Shown here: one piece after another, positions 47,713 to 59,009 of the stretch
Layout: every line of letters begins with the position of its first letter
Position numbering within the stretch: the stretch's first letter is position 1
Assembly (NCBI GenBank): GCA_018340805.1
Contig: JACMZG010001908.1
Location: 14,230,145-14,294,144, forward strand
Source of the DNA: Microvelia longipes
Lineage: Eukaryota; Arthropoda; Insecta; Hemiptera; Veliidae
Direction: 5' to 3'
Length of the DNA: 64,000 nt
Program-made: the position numbers and the translations under genes
Notes under the pieces: generated by a model
What the model was told of the DNA's origin: nothing
What the model saw: only the letters and a program-made list of their open reading frames with translations
Databases searched by the model: none

Positions 47713-48929
47713 CCACTCTGAATAGTTTATGAGCGTTTAAATTCGGTTAATGACGTCATACATGTTCATAAATAAAATAATATGTTAAATATGAAACATA
47801 TTTAACATATATTTAACAGCGTAGTGACGTACCAATGTTAAATATGTTCATAAAATAGGTTTAGAGGTGTTTATGTAACTTTTGTATCTATATAACTCAT
47901 TTTGAAACGAATTAAATTCATGATTCTGTCTTTTTATCCAGTATTTTTTAGGCTTATTTAATTGTAAATAAATTGTAATTGTAATAATTGTTAGTAAATA
48001 ATTTAAGATTTTAAGGGTTTTAATATTTTCCAAGGAAAAATTAGCTAACGAGGTTTATGTTATAAAGATTGGTTTGGGGGTGGATTTTTTGAAAGAATTG
48101 GCTCAGTGTCAAGTGAGTGTGTGAGTCAAAACAGATTCACTCATTCTGATTTCGTGAGTGACCAATCCTGAAGGCTTGGTCTGAACCAAGCCCTCAATTG
48201 ATTGCCTCTGTCCAATTTTAAATTCAATTTAAATTTTCCGTCATTTAAATGCCTGTCTGAAGTTATTTATATTCCCATATCTATTTAAAAATATTTTTTA
48301 GTTAAAAATATGAAATATACCAAAATATAAAAATAAAGAATACCAAACAATCAAAAATACACCTAAGACATACATAGTCAATTCTTCAGAACACACACAG
48401 AGTCTTTTGCCAAACTTAAAAATATAAATAAAATAATCCGCTGAACTATGTTATTTTTTTAAACTTAAAAACTGTCATAAGATAAATTGTAGAATGTTTT
48501 TCCAAAACCACTTTTATTCTTACGTGTAATTTTTTAAGAAAATGTATCACAGTGAACAAAGCGGAATTCAATACAAAAGAAATATTTTTAAAAAATCTTC
48601 ACTATTACTATACCATAAGCAGAGGACAAAATACATTATACGAATTCCATATGTGACGAAGAAGACGCTGAAAATTCATTAAATAAAAGTTAGTTGAAGG
48701 TGGGACAGTTTTAAAATTCATTATATCGGACGGAGGGTGGTATTACAATAGAAATATAAATATTGGTTTAAAGGCAGAGGGAACGGATAATATGATATGG
48801 GTCCTGACGTGCGAGGGCGGTCGTAAATTGGGTTTACATGAAATCATAACAAGGTCCAATTGAGCGCATCATACAGTTTAAGAATGAAAAGTTTATCTAG
48901 GCTTCTAGGAGGGATGTTAAAATAACATT

Positions 48930-49020
48930 GGTTACCTAGACTTGAACCTGGGACTGACCTGGGCGTCACACTGACACGACACATCTCAATAGACAGCCCT
49001 CCCATTCATACGTCTTAACC
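48930..49020 (-). mobile_element. Possible tRNA-derived SINE head
   Basis: On the minus strand, CCAGGTTCAAGTCTAGG is a good Pol III B-box (GGTTCAAGTC). Upstream CTGTCTATTGAGATGTGTCG could be a decayed A-box region. No tail or target duplication was found. Confidence 0.35.
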
Positions 49021-49248
49021 TATTAAAAAAAATGTAAAAATTATAACTATTTCAAACTGTGACGGGGAAATTGGGCCTTGTTTATTTCAAGCAAGTTACG
49101 GTTTAAATAAATACGATCATTGTTGTTCTTAAATAAAGAAATTGTTAATATCTCTGTTTTCAAACTGGCGGGATCATTTTCGGATAAAAATTAAACAGAT
49201 AATAAGTATAAATCTTCTGGAACTACGAAGCGAAAATGGCATCTCAAA

Positions 49249-50355
49249 CTTTTCCTATACGTATGCGATACATATGATATCAGATTAACATAATAAGCAA
49301 TTTTATGTATGCGATACAGAGTTTCTTTTAAGGGCGTTTGACATAACAAGCATCTACTACGTAGGCAATACATAAGAAATCAGTTTGACATCAGGTATGG
49401 TAACAGGTATTTATATATAAATAAACGATTATATTTATATTTACATAACAAGCATCTTATACGTAGGCGATACATAAGATATTAGTTTGACATAACAAGC
49501 ATCATATACGTAGGCAATACATAAGAAATCAGCTTGTCATAACAAGCATCTTATATGTATGCGACACAGAGTTTCTTTCAAGGGGATTGACATAACAAGC
49601 ATCTACTACATAGGCGATACATAAGATATCAGTTTGACATAACAAGCATCTTATACGTAGGCGATACATAAGAAATCACTTTGACATAACAAGCATCTAA
49701 TACGTAGGCGATACATAAGAAATCAGTTTGACATAACAAGCATCTTATATGTATGCGACACAGAGTTTCTTTCAAGGGGGATTGACATAACAATCATCTA
49801 CTACGTAGGCGATGCATAAGATATCAGTTTGACATAACAAGCATCTACTACGTAGGCAATACATAAGAAATCAGTTTGACATCAGGTATGGTAACAGGTA
49901 TTTATATATAAATAAACGATTATATTTATATTTACATAACAAGCATCTTATACGTAGGCGATACATAAGATATTAGTTTGACATAACAAGCATCATATAC
50001 GTAGGCAATACATAAGAAATCAGCTTGTCATAACAAGCATCTTATATGTATGCGACACAGAGTTTCTTTCAAGGGGGATTGACATAACAAGCATCTACTA
50101 CATAGGCGATACATAAGATATCAGTTTGACATAACAAGCATCTTATACGTAGGCGATACATAAGAAATCAGTTTGACATAACACGTAGGCGATACTGACA
50201 TAACTTATATGTATGCGACACAGAGTTTCATTCAAGGGGGATTGACATAACAATCATCTACTACGTAGGCGATGCATAAGATATCAGTTTGACATAACAA
50301 GCATCTACTACGTAGGCGATACATAAGAAATCAGTTTGACATAACAAGCATATTA
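49249..50355. repeat. 47-bp minisatellite with 491-bp higher-order repeat
   Basis: Units GACATAACAAGCATCTTATA + CGTAGGCGATACATAAGAAA + TCAGTTT (47 bp), about 23 copies. A distinctive phrase, ACATCAGGTATGGTAACAGG, recurs at 49,388 and 49,879, so a block of about 491 bp has been duplicated. Some units carry ATGTATGCGACACAGAGTTT instead. Confidence 0.93.
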
Positions 50356-50399
50356 TCTAAGTACAATCTAATGTCACATTATATACATCATTAATGTAT

Positions 50400-50520
50400 G
50401 ATATACATTAATACACATAACTTTGTTCACACGAGGTGTTTGGCCCCCCGTGTTAAACCCGCTGGGGGGGGGGCGCAACCCTGTAGGTTGGGGGGTTAAA
50501 GTTTTAGTTTTAAATATTTT
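50400..50520. repeat. G-rich palindromic patch
   Basis: GCCCCCCGTGTTAAACCCGC is followed by a run of G and CGCAACCC...GGTTGGGGGGTTAAAG. Short inverted G/C runs in AT-rich sequence. Function unknown. Confidence 0.4.
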
Positions 50521-50799
50521 AAAATAGGAAATAAATGACTGACGTAAAGCAAGTTTAGCATATAATTATACAATTATATGTAAGTTAAGCATAAAAATAT
50601 ATGAATCGCTACATGAATTATTTATGTAAGCAGATAACTTCAAAAGAAAAAGTGTTTCATACTTTACATTTAGTATAAAAATATACTAATTATAGAATAA
50701 AATTTTTGAGTTATAGCCATTTAAAATTAATTAATAATGAATTATTATTACCTGTATCGTCTAGAGGTACATTGGTGTCAAATTTCAACTCTATTTATT

Positions 50800-50861
50800 A
50801 GAGTTGGAAATGACGCTCAAGAGGTAGAGGGACTATGTAATACCAAAAAGTTATGTCCGAA

Positions 50862-50933
<72 letters not shown>

Positions 50934-51260
50934 AAACACACCTGTGTGTGTGTGTGCTTGTGTGTATGTATATGAGTTCCCTACGTTTGTGTATGGCGAA
51001 CGGTAAGCTCTTGAAAGCCTTCTTCAATCAAAATGAATTTTTGCTACATGGTAGATGTTGAGGAGGTTACAGAGCCTCTCGTTTGTAAAAATGTAGGGCA
51101 TCATCAACCATCAAAGTTATGATGACATAAAAAAAAAAATTGAAAAGCTTAAAAACAAATTGTTGTGACAGCAAGCTGATTAGATTAAGAAAGTTTTTAG
51201 CTTAGTCGGACTATCTTTAGTGGCGCCAACGTCATAAACATACGGTGCGAAGGGCCGTAT
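50800..51260. repeat. Dispersed repeat around (TA)n, second copy of the 6.3-6.7 kb segment
   Basis: Landmarks TATGTCCGAAAAAATTATAT, TGTATGGCGAACGGTAAGCT, GATGTTGAGGAGGTTACAGA and GTTATGATGACATAAA occur inverted at 6,650, 6,500, 6,430 and 6,390. The two copies differ greatly in their microsatellite. Confidence 0.65.
50867..50972. repeat. (TA)n-(TG)n microsatellite
   Basis: About 63 bp of TA, then a short non-repeat spacer and a TG-rich run. The flanks match, inverted, those of the array at 6527. Confidence 0.92.
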
Positions 51261-51504
51261 GTTAAATGTATTTAATGTATGTATGTTTCCATTATTAAGG
51301 AAAACAAATTAATAGTAATGTTATTACTATTGTTTTTAATTGATAGTTATACTAGTTTATTACTAGTGTTATTACTAGTTTTATTGATCATTATAAAACC
51401 ACAAAGAACATTATATCAACAACCGATGAGATGTAATATCGGTTCCGGATTGTTAGGGTGAACAGAATACTTTTGTTATACATTTAAGATAGCTTGTGAG
51501 GAAA

Positions 51505-51777
51505 AGTAAAAACTGGGTGTGGGTTACCTCGGAAATTTTCCTCATCACATCGGATTCGCAAATCCTACCTACTTCGGTTCGGACTCGAAGGTATACATGC
51601 CGAATTGAAACTAAACTTAGTATACTTAGACTCTTGATTACATTTACTCAATAACATTTGCCGATTTGAATTACAAAAAACACACCACAACACAAAAAAA
51701 CATATCCCACAAAGTGCAACCCAAATCACAAACCAATCAACAAAAAAAACCAAAAAAAAAAAAAAAAAAAAAAAAAA

Positions 51778-51830
<53 letters not shown>

Positions 51831-52318
51831 AAAAAAAAAAAAAAAAAAAAAAAAAAGAAACTAATGTTAATAATACGAGGGATAGTGTTTTCTGGGGGAC
51901 TAATGTTAATATACGCAAAACTTGGCATATATTAGTAATATATACGACTAAGTGCGTGCCAAATCTCAAACCAATCAACAAATGTTTTCGCGTTTCATAA
52001 ATTGTCGAAATTTTTGCTGTCATTATCGCGGGTAATGACGTCATAGAATGTTTTTCCGGTTGTAAATCTAGACATGAAGATTGGTTATTGTGCTTAGCTT
52101 CAACTCTCTATTATAAATACACTGGGAGATACGATGATAACAGACACAAACACACACACACATAGATACACATACACTCAGACGACAACTTTGTGAAAAC
52201 CGCTCAGAAGGTCTTAAAACACCTGAAACGGACTATTCCGGTGACATCCTGATTTCGGATTTTTTTCTAATCACAATACTTCCCTATATACTTACCGTAT
52301 ACATGAGGAAAAGTAAAA
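51505..52318 (-). repeat. 5S-like repeat family, copy H, interrupted by poly(A)
   Basis: Right end GGTGTGGGTTACCTCGG at 51,516, left end ATGAGGAAAAGTAAAA-type sequence at 52,302. Landmarks: GCGGGTAATGACGTCATAGA, (CA)n, CGGTGACATCCTGATTTCGG. The 5S block is absent: the zone where it should be is deleted, and an A-rich insert occupies the middle. Confidence 0.75.
51669..51857 (+). repeat. A-rich / poly(A) insert
   Basis: A CA/A-rich lead (AAAAAACACACCACAACACA) grades into about 105 bp of nearly pure A. It may be a degenerate retroposed tail or an expanded A-tract. Its length is likely uncertain. Confidence 0.85.
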
Positions 52319-53334
52319 AACGCAAAAAAAATCTGTTTTTTTTTGTACAAACATATAAGATGAAACGTTCACTAAACTTGATTTTAAAATAAACTTAATT
52401 AATGGTGTCACTTAATTTTTTCCGATCAATTTCTCTGATGTCTCTCACATAAATAAATTAATGTTACTCTTAAGTTTAATTGTGACTATTAAATAGGTAG
52501 ATCTATTTTAAGATAGATTAAAGGAAGTAATTACAATAGAATTTAACTATCAAATAGCAATGTATAGAAAGCAATTTAACCAAATACAGAGTTAATTACT
52601 TGCTAGCTAATTACTCTACAAATTGACAAACTCGTTTATTCTTGTGCTTTGCTCTTTATTCTTCAACTTATCTAGAATTTCATTAAAACAAACTTAATGT
52701 TATTTCTAAAAGTTAGAATAAAGTGGTGAAATTTTACTAAGGTAGGGAATTTCACCAGACTCCTTCCATTTTGTATCCTCCGCCATCTTGAACCTACCAA
52801 CTTAACTTTAGTTGAAGATGCTGATGAAAAGTAAACAGTAACTTACTTTCTTTACAATAATAACTTAAACAAGTTTTGAGAAATTAAGAGTTTAAAACTT
52901 TGTCTTATAGACTTAATTTTATATAGTATTAATTATAATAACAACAGTTTAGAGCCTTGCGGCTCAGCAGGTGCCACCTCCACGGAAATAATTCAGATGG
53001 TTGAGATAACAGTTGGGCTCAAAGTGTATTTTAAAGTTGGCGATAATTTACTTTTGTTAGAAGAAAAATCTTATGTAAACAGATTTTATGTAAACTAAAC
53101 TTATGTATGCGTAACCTGGGATGTGAACCCTATATAGTTTTCTGTGTTGTCAGTATAAATACTGTCACTTTTACAGTATTTTGTAACTTAGACTGAGTTT
53201 TGTTGCTTATATAAGATTCCATGTAACTATGATTTAAGTAATTGGGTTACTTAAGTTGCCCAAGTAACTATTATTTAAGCGGTATTCAACAAAATCATTT
53301 GTACAAGCACTGATAATAGCTTCATGTTGGGTTG
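52319..53334. other. Intergenic DNA
   Basis: Unique, AT-rich, no frame or repeat recognised. Confidence 0.45.
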
Positions 53335-53470
53335 AAAGCGATCTGAATAGATACCTTCATTTTGGATTGAAAGCGATCTGAATAGATACCTTCATTTTTG
53401 AAAGCGATCTGAATAGATACCTTCATTGAAAGCGATCTGAATATACCTTCATTGAAAGCGATCTGAATAA
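53335..53470. repeat. 35-bp tandem repeat, about five copies
   Basis: GAAAGCGATCTGAATAGATA + CCTTCATT(TTGGATT). Later units are shortened to about 29 bp. Confidence 0.92.
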
Positions 53471-53864
53471 ATTTATGTTTTTGTGGAGAGACTCTTATCT
53501 TCGATCTTTTTATAATGGTCCCTCAGCACCCCAAGACATTTTGATGTGTTTAAGTGAAGAAACAGAGACAGATATTGCTTAGACAAACATGTATAGCTAG
53601 GATTGGGGTTAGGGAACATCTATAAGATGGGCGAGAGTCAAGGACGACAGTGGCGAGGCAGTAGTGTTAAGGAAATATAAGGGATGGGGATTCTGCGAAG
53701 TATAATCACACTTTCCTTCGAGTGAACGTGAATGGAGTCCATTATAAATTTTTAGTCACACTTACGTTGGATTATACCAACATGATAGTTATTTTTTTAC
53801 CATTATTGTTATAATGAATTAATGTTCATATATGACTTTTTTCGTTTATATCTCAGGTATTTAG

Positions 53865-54275
53865 GATTTTCAAGTTACTCGATAAAATTGAAGTAAGCTG
53901 ATAAAGTGATAAAACTTGGCACATTTGTTTATCTTATTTATGTGTACATGCATGCAACATTTCAAGTAAATCGAAACATATCTCTGCGTTTTGTGAAATT
54001 TTGTTGAGACATTGCCAGTTAATGACGTCAAAAAATTGATAACACAACTAGAGCTAAAGATTGATTTTTGTACCAAGTTTTTACTGTCTCCCATAAATAC
54101 ACTAGGAGATACAATGATAACAGATACACACGCATTTACAGATAGAAACCTTTGTGAAATTGGAGATCTAAAAACTCCTGGAAAGAATAATTCAGGTGAA
54201 ATTTCGGTCTCGGATATTTAGTCCTAACACAATGCTTTTACTTTACACCTACGATAAAAATGAGGAAAAGTAAAA
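53865..54275 (-). repeat. 5S-like repeat family, copy I (left half)
   Basis: Left end (inverted) TTACTTTTCCTCATTTTTAT at 54,257-54,276; then CA run, TGACGTCA landmark at 54,023. The half with the 5S block is missing. Confidence 0.7.
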
Positions 54276-54593
54276 AAATGCAGAATTCAAAATGCCATAT
54301 CATATGGATTAGCATGTAAATATTATTATCAATGATTATTTTAACCCTATGGGTGGATCATTTTTATAACAAATTTTCTTCATACAATGATGCTTATATG
54401 TTAAACAAAAGGATACCCTGTTGGACGTACAGGGGAATACCCGGAATGTAGGATTAATGACATTGTCCGTTATAATATACTCCATCGAGTGTATTCATAA
54501 ATACGTCAAAAATGTTTGTTGTACCTGATTCAATCAAATACACTGGGTGCTAATGCTAAAATTTTACAAACAAACATTATTTTCTCATTTCCT

Positions 54594-54599
54594 TTTATT
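54594..54599 (-). promoter_or_regulatory. Candidate poly(A) signal of the DUF1091-like gene
   Basis: AATAAA on the minus strand 150 nt past the stop. It lies beyond the small hAT MITE, so if it is used, the MITE is transcribed as part of the 3' UTR. Chance occurrence cannot be excluded in AT-rich DNA. Confidence 0.45.
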
Positions 54600-54639
54600 T
54601 TTACAAATCAGGACCAACTTAGAATGAGCATCTATAGAT

Positions 54640-54746
54640 TAGTGTTTCTTAATTACAGGGCTTAAATAAGCATTTTGCTGGGAGTACTTCAATAAGCATT
54701 GGTACCTTCTAAGAAGGCCCAGGATTAAAAAGGTTAAGTACTACTG
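54640..54746. mobile_element. 107-bp hAT-like MITE in the 3' UTR
   Basis: The ends are TAGTGTTTCTTAA and, inverted, CAGTAGTACTTAACC, which match the hAT pattern CAGTGGTTCTTAACC. Flanking 8-mers CTATAGAT (54632-54639) and ATCTAGAT (54747-54754) agree at 6 of 8 positions, as expected for a decayed hAT target duplication. The right duplication contains the TAG stop codon of the neighbouring gene. Confidence 0.65.
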
Positions 54747-54748
54747 AT

Positions 54749-54961
54749 CTAGATGACAGACTTGGATGGCGGAGTAGTCACGCCAGGACAAAGAGGTACC
54801 TTCGTCTGTTTCCTGGATATAACGTGGGAAATCCCTTCAATACAAGATACCTCTTGTTTTCTTCCGTCCAGTAGGGAAGAACGGATTTTCCAGCAACCTA
54901 ATGGCAGCATGTGGGGCATTTTCTTCACGTTTATCACTGCACCGCTTGCTTTATAGACACC
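54749..54961 (-). CDS. Exon 4 of the DUF1091-like gene, with stop codon
   Basis: 70 codons plus TAG. Acceptor TTAACTTCCAG. It encodes residues 133-202, starting GVYKASGAVINVKKMPHMLP, with GCWKI, SCIEG and LCPG cysteine motifs. The CPLIK/GVY junction with exon 3 rebuilds the family's CP-x-x-KG-x-Y motif. The TAG stop lies inside the target duplication of a small hAT MITE located just downstream. Confidence 0.82.
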   Translation of the reverse strand, partial: GVYKASGAVINVKKMPHMLPLGCWKIRSSLLDGRKQEVSCIEGISHVISRKQTKVPLCPGVTTPPSKSVI

Positions 54962-57900
54962 CTGGAAGTTAAGATAAGTAATTTTAAAAAAAAACGTGGA
55001 GTTATTTTAATTCACCTTATCCCTTAAATGTTAATATAAGAAAATATTTTTTTATTTCTAGGATTATGAGATTTATTGATCCAGTTTCCCCGCTTCATGA
55101 ATTAGAAATTATGGTCGACATTCGAAGGGTATAACATTTTTTAAGTAACATTTTTAACTTGATTTACCTTTTGTTCAGGTTATTGTAGGTAGGCGACACT
55201 GTTTGCAAATCATGTCAGAGGCGCGTTTTTGAATGAGAAGGACTTTTTATAGAGGAAATATCAACTAAAAGTTAAATTTTGGCGAAGTTTATTTTTACAG
55301 TTTTATACTCAGTTTTGGTGATCTTATGTTACGTTTATAGTACAAAATCAATAAAAAACTTGATGGATAAATTTTACCAGATTATGCATAATAATATTTT
55401 TATTCGCTGATTTCCGCTTGTTGCAGTTTCTTTATTTTAGTTTTAAGTCAACCAATATACAGAGGTAAAGTACTTATGGAAACGCTAAAGTTTCTTTTAA
55501 AAAAACTATCAAATCCAAAGAAATAAACATTATTTTTGAATATTTAGTAACATAACTTGATATTGAGTAGCAGCCTAGAATAAGTACAAAATTTTACTAT
55601 AGTGCCAAGTTTCATTTAAATCCATAGAGTTCAACCGACACGAAAAAAGCATATTTTGTCACATGCATTAATAGACACTAATTCATTTATCCAGAAACTC
55701 TTTAGCACTTTTACATCCACTCGTTTTCTGGAACTTCCTTCTGAAAAGCTGATAGCTCATTCCTATCATAGTACATACTATTACTGAGGTAAACAAGCAA
55801 TGTAAGAAACCTTAATTAAAGGGCAGTGATTTGGTATTTTAGCTTCCGATTGTAACGCAGCTCCGTATCCATCCATATTCTGAATAGCTTCACATAGCGG
55901 CACTTGTTTTGACCAAATTTGATTCGTATATCGACCTCCAGATTCCATAAACACCGAAATTTTAATCTGGAACGTCACTAACATGTATGATTTAAACTTG
56001 AAATAATATCATCAACAATTTAAAAATAAAAAAATACTGATGCAATTGGACAACAACCAATTTAGAAACTTATTTATATTTATTTGATAAATTGCATTTA
56101 AAACCAATATCACATTAATATTATGAGGTATTGGTTTCCAAAAAATTCCAAGGAAAACTTAACTAATGTGGTTTTTTAATAAATAAAATATATTTAAGCC
56201 TTGACCGTCTGATTTGGCTTCACAATTTTAACTTTTCCTCGCCTTCTAAAGTAGGTATAAAGGAAACGTATTGTTCACCCTATAAAATCTGAATCCAACA
56301 AATTATTATTATTACTATTTATTATTCGTTTTAGTAACTTTTAAGAGGTTTTAAGAGGTTTTTATTAAATTGTCTCTGTCTTTGTGTGCGTATATGTCTT
56401 TGTAATTCATAACCCCCGCCGTTGTTATACTATATAATTTGAACTTAGCACAAAAAGCAGGTATAAGTTTCTTTTTTTTGTAAAAGAGGGCACAATAAAA
56501 CCAAAATCTACTTAATTATACAAGTTCCCATTTTTAGCGAATTTTCTATACAGAAACTTGATAGTTCAAGAGCCAGGCCTAAAAAATTTGAATCATTTTG
56601 TACTACTTCAAACCAAATTTTTCTGAAAATATACCTTGAATTATGAAGGAAAAGTATATTTTACCTATACTTTTCCAGAGTGGAGGAGGCCTTCATATTA
56701 ATGCATTCGCTCAAAATATTAGAAAAATCCAGTTTTCTAGTAATACTAGAAAATTCTAGTAATACTAGAAAATTCTAGTAATACTAGCATCCCTGTAGGC
56801 TGTGTGCAAAACATGGAGATAACTTTTTTTAAAGCTGATATAATTTACTATAAAACGAATGTTTTTCATCAAAATTGTATAAATACAACTAAAGTTATGA
56901 CATTTATTAAATGGAAAAAAAAATCAATCACAAAAAGCCAATATTAACTACTTTTTAGCGTTTTTTGAAAGAGCCATAAGTTTGGTTGAAGTTATCCGGT
57001 TTCGATGATTAAACACACGTTTTATAGAAAATTGTATCACTTTTAATAAATGTTCTCTTCATGTTTTGTACACGACCCACAGAGAACCACTTATTTTAAG
57101 AAAACTAAAAATTTGTGCGGTTTTCTAAAATTTTGAGCATGCGCAATCATATGAAAGACTCCACTCTGGATAGGCAGACTATGTTTTTTTCTTCATAATT
57201 TAAGGTTATTTTCAGAAATATTTGGTTTGATGTAGTAAACAATGAGTCTCATTTTTTTCAGGTCCAGCTCTTGGTCTATGAGTTATTTGAGAAAAAAATT
57301 TAACTACTGCCTGTAAGATAATGCAGAACGTCAGTTAGCAATATTCCTATCCTATACATACATGCATACCAAACTTCATTACTTCATTATTATTTGATCA
57401 AATGCATAGACTTACAGTCAACTAAAAACTAAGCTAAAAACCATTTGTAACCCTAAAACTGATAATTCATTGAATTATAAGTTTTGGATTTTTAGTGTAA
57501 ACGTCTTAATTCTTTCCGGTAGTGGGGAAAAATCAAATACGCACCGTAATTTGTTAATAAATGCTAGTAAAATAATTTGCACTAACCAATGTATCATCAG
57601 GTACATTAGCAGTTACTGCTAAAGATCCGCTGATATTGACCGCGCTACTGTTGTACTTCTCTATAGATAGATTCGATACATCTAATAAACCTTGTTTTCC
57701 AGGACAGTTACTTAGACTCTGAATGAATACTTCATAACCTTGATACTGAAACATATTAGTGTTAGCAATGATCCATGAGTTATAGAATAGAATCCGGTTT
57801 AAGCTTAGAATGACCTATGGCTATACCAGGTTTCTACTTATGCAGGAATTGTCTTTGTTACAGGATTATCTTTATACATTTTGATTCTTTTTTTATCTAT

Positions 57901-59003
57901 TCTCTCCACTTCCTAGTGATTTATTCAAACAAATAATATAAGCACCTAGCAAAACTAGGGGATACCGCTCTATCTTGTGAGGGATTTTAGTTTTGTTCGT
58001 AGTGTAACCAGAAAAGATCATTCTAGATGTGTATAAGTGACATCGAAGAAGGGAAGGCGAGCTAAGGGGACCAAAATCTCGTGAAGCAGGGTGTATATTC
58101 TTGGGAATTCGCTTCTCTCAAAGCCCATGGCCATATGAAAAGAAAAATCCCTGAAAAACGATATGACCACGAAAAGGCCAAAGGAATGCCATAGAGGCTA
58201 AGGTCACAAAGTAGCTAAAAACTAAGTAGTTAACTAAAAAGTAAACTTAAAATAGTTAAACTAAGTAAAACTCTCAAGTTTACTCTTAAATTAATTGCCA
58301 CTAAGAGAAAAAACACCTCGACACAATTTTTTAATTTTTGGTTTTAGGTTTAGGGTATTTATTTTTTAAACTGAGCCTGGACCATCTTGAGACGTTGCAC
58401 AGCTCTACTTATGACTCGCAAAAATAATATTTTATTTCTAGAACTACGGCTACATTTTTTATCAACATTTCACAAAATTTGATGTATGCCTTATATTGAA
58501 ATTTCTAGAATGTGTCTAGCCTCGTCAGATTTTTCATTAAAAGTAAAAAAAATAATACATTATTTTTATACTTTTTACTTTTAACATACAGGTTTAAAAG
58601 TTTTCTTAAGTATGAACCTTTTATTTGATACTTTTTCCCGAATTTTTTAAAATAAATAGATGTAATTATTTTAAAATTTCGTCGAGTCGTCATATTGTCC
58701 AGCCCCGGAATAAATCACCAGACTTGTGGTTTTCTTACTCTACTATATGGTCCTGTAAATCCTATGACCAAATGGTTCACAAATCCTCTGACGTAAAAAA
58801 AATCACACCAAGGCTGCCGGAAAATTATTAATAATAAAGAAACTTGGCTCATTTTCTTTTTAAAAAATGATTATTTTATTAATTTACCAACAAAACAAGA
58901 ATGAATAATAAATAAAACTTGCCTGGGAAGAAGTAGGACGAATTACAGCCAAAAATAAACCAACTCCGGCGAAAATAAAACCAAATTCAATCTGTCTCTT
59001 CAT
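54749..59003 (-). CDS. Secreted DUF1091 / MD-2-like protein, four exons (whole gene model)
   Basis: CDS join on the minus strand: 58923-59003, 57587-57745, 55811-55966, 54749-54961, total 609 nt, 202 residues. Every intron is phase 0, and the frame stays open across all junctions. Exon 1 encodes a signal peptide; the remainder has six cysteines (residues 41, 105, 128, 155, 172, 190), two N-glycosylation sequons (NSS, NIS around residues 60-67), and the pattern HCPLIKGVY...LPLGCWKI typical of the arthropod DUF1091 group, which is thought to share the MD-2/GM2-activator lipid-binding fold. Predicted role: extracellular lipid or hydrophobic-ligand binding; the ligand is unknown. Introns (1,177, 1,620 and 849 bp) are AT-rich. 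The gene model is firm; the family name is moderately so. An ML-domain (NPC2-like) protein is the alternative. Confidence 0.8.
55811..55966 (-). CDS. Exon 3 of the DUF1091-like gene
   Basis: 52 codons, phase 0 at both ends. Acceptor GACGTTCCAG, donor AAG/GTTTCT (weaker). It encodes residues 81-132, IKISVFMESGGRYTNQIWSK at the start and HCPLIK at the end, with cysteines 105 and 128. A second AG upstream would put a TGA in frame if used with exon 2, so the chosen acceptor is preferred. Confidence 0.8.
56226..56460 (+). repeat. 5S-like repeat family, diverged left-end fragment J
   Basis: ACTTTTCCTCGCCTTCTAAA, AGGAAACGTATTGTTC, AAATCTGAATCC and TCTCTGTCTTTGTGTGCG follow the order of the family's left 200 bp. 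Confidence 0.5.
56735..56785. repeat. 19-bp tandem repeat
   Basis: GAAAATTCTAGTAATACTA three times in a row. Confidence 0.85.
57587..57745 (-). CDS. Exon 2 of the DUF1091-like gene
   Basis: 53 codons, phase 0 at both ends. The acceptor is AATATGTTTCAG and the donor TTG/GTTAGT. It encodes residues 28-80, beginning YQGYEVFIQSLSNCPG and containing cysteine 41 and two sequons (NSS, NIS). The alternating hydrophobic pattern is what a beta-sandwich would give. Confidence 0.8.
58923..59003 (-). CDS. Exon 1 of the DUF1091-like gene: signal peptide
   Basis: 27 codons from the ATG at 59003. The peptide begins MKRQIEFG, continues with a hydrophobic core (FIFAGVGLFLAVI) and ends PTSSQ, a plausible signal peptidase site. 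The exon ends at CAG followed by GCAAGT, a strong GC-type donor rather than GT. This choice keeps phase 0 with exon 2; the nearest GT, four bases on, would break the frame. Confidence 0.75.
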
Positions 59004-59009
59004 TATTTT

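Larger units (their letters stand above)
44706..49248. other. Gene-free stretch with a GC-richer patch
   Basis: About 45,160-45,660 is more balanced in composition, with CCCCTCCCCCT-type pyrimidine runs and no repeat landmarks; it could hold a regulatory element or a short exon but nothing definable. The remainder holds MITE family D copies. Confidence 0.4.

Noticed and set aside
51565..52044. Poly-Phe / poly-Lys open frames
   Set aside because: Translations of the poly(A) tract.
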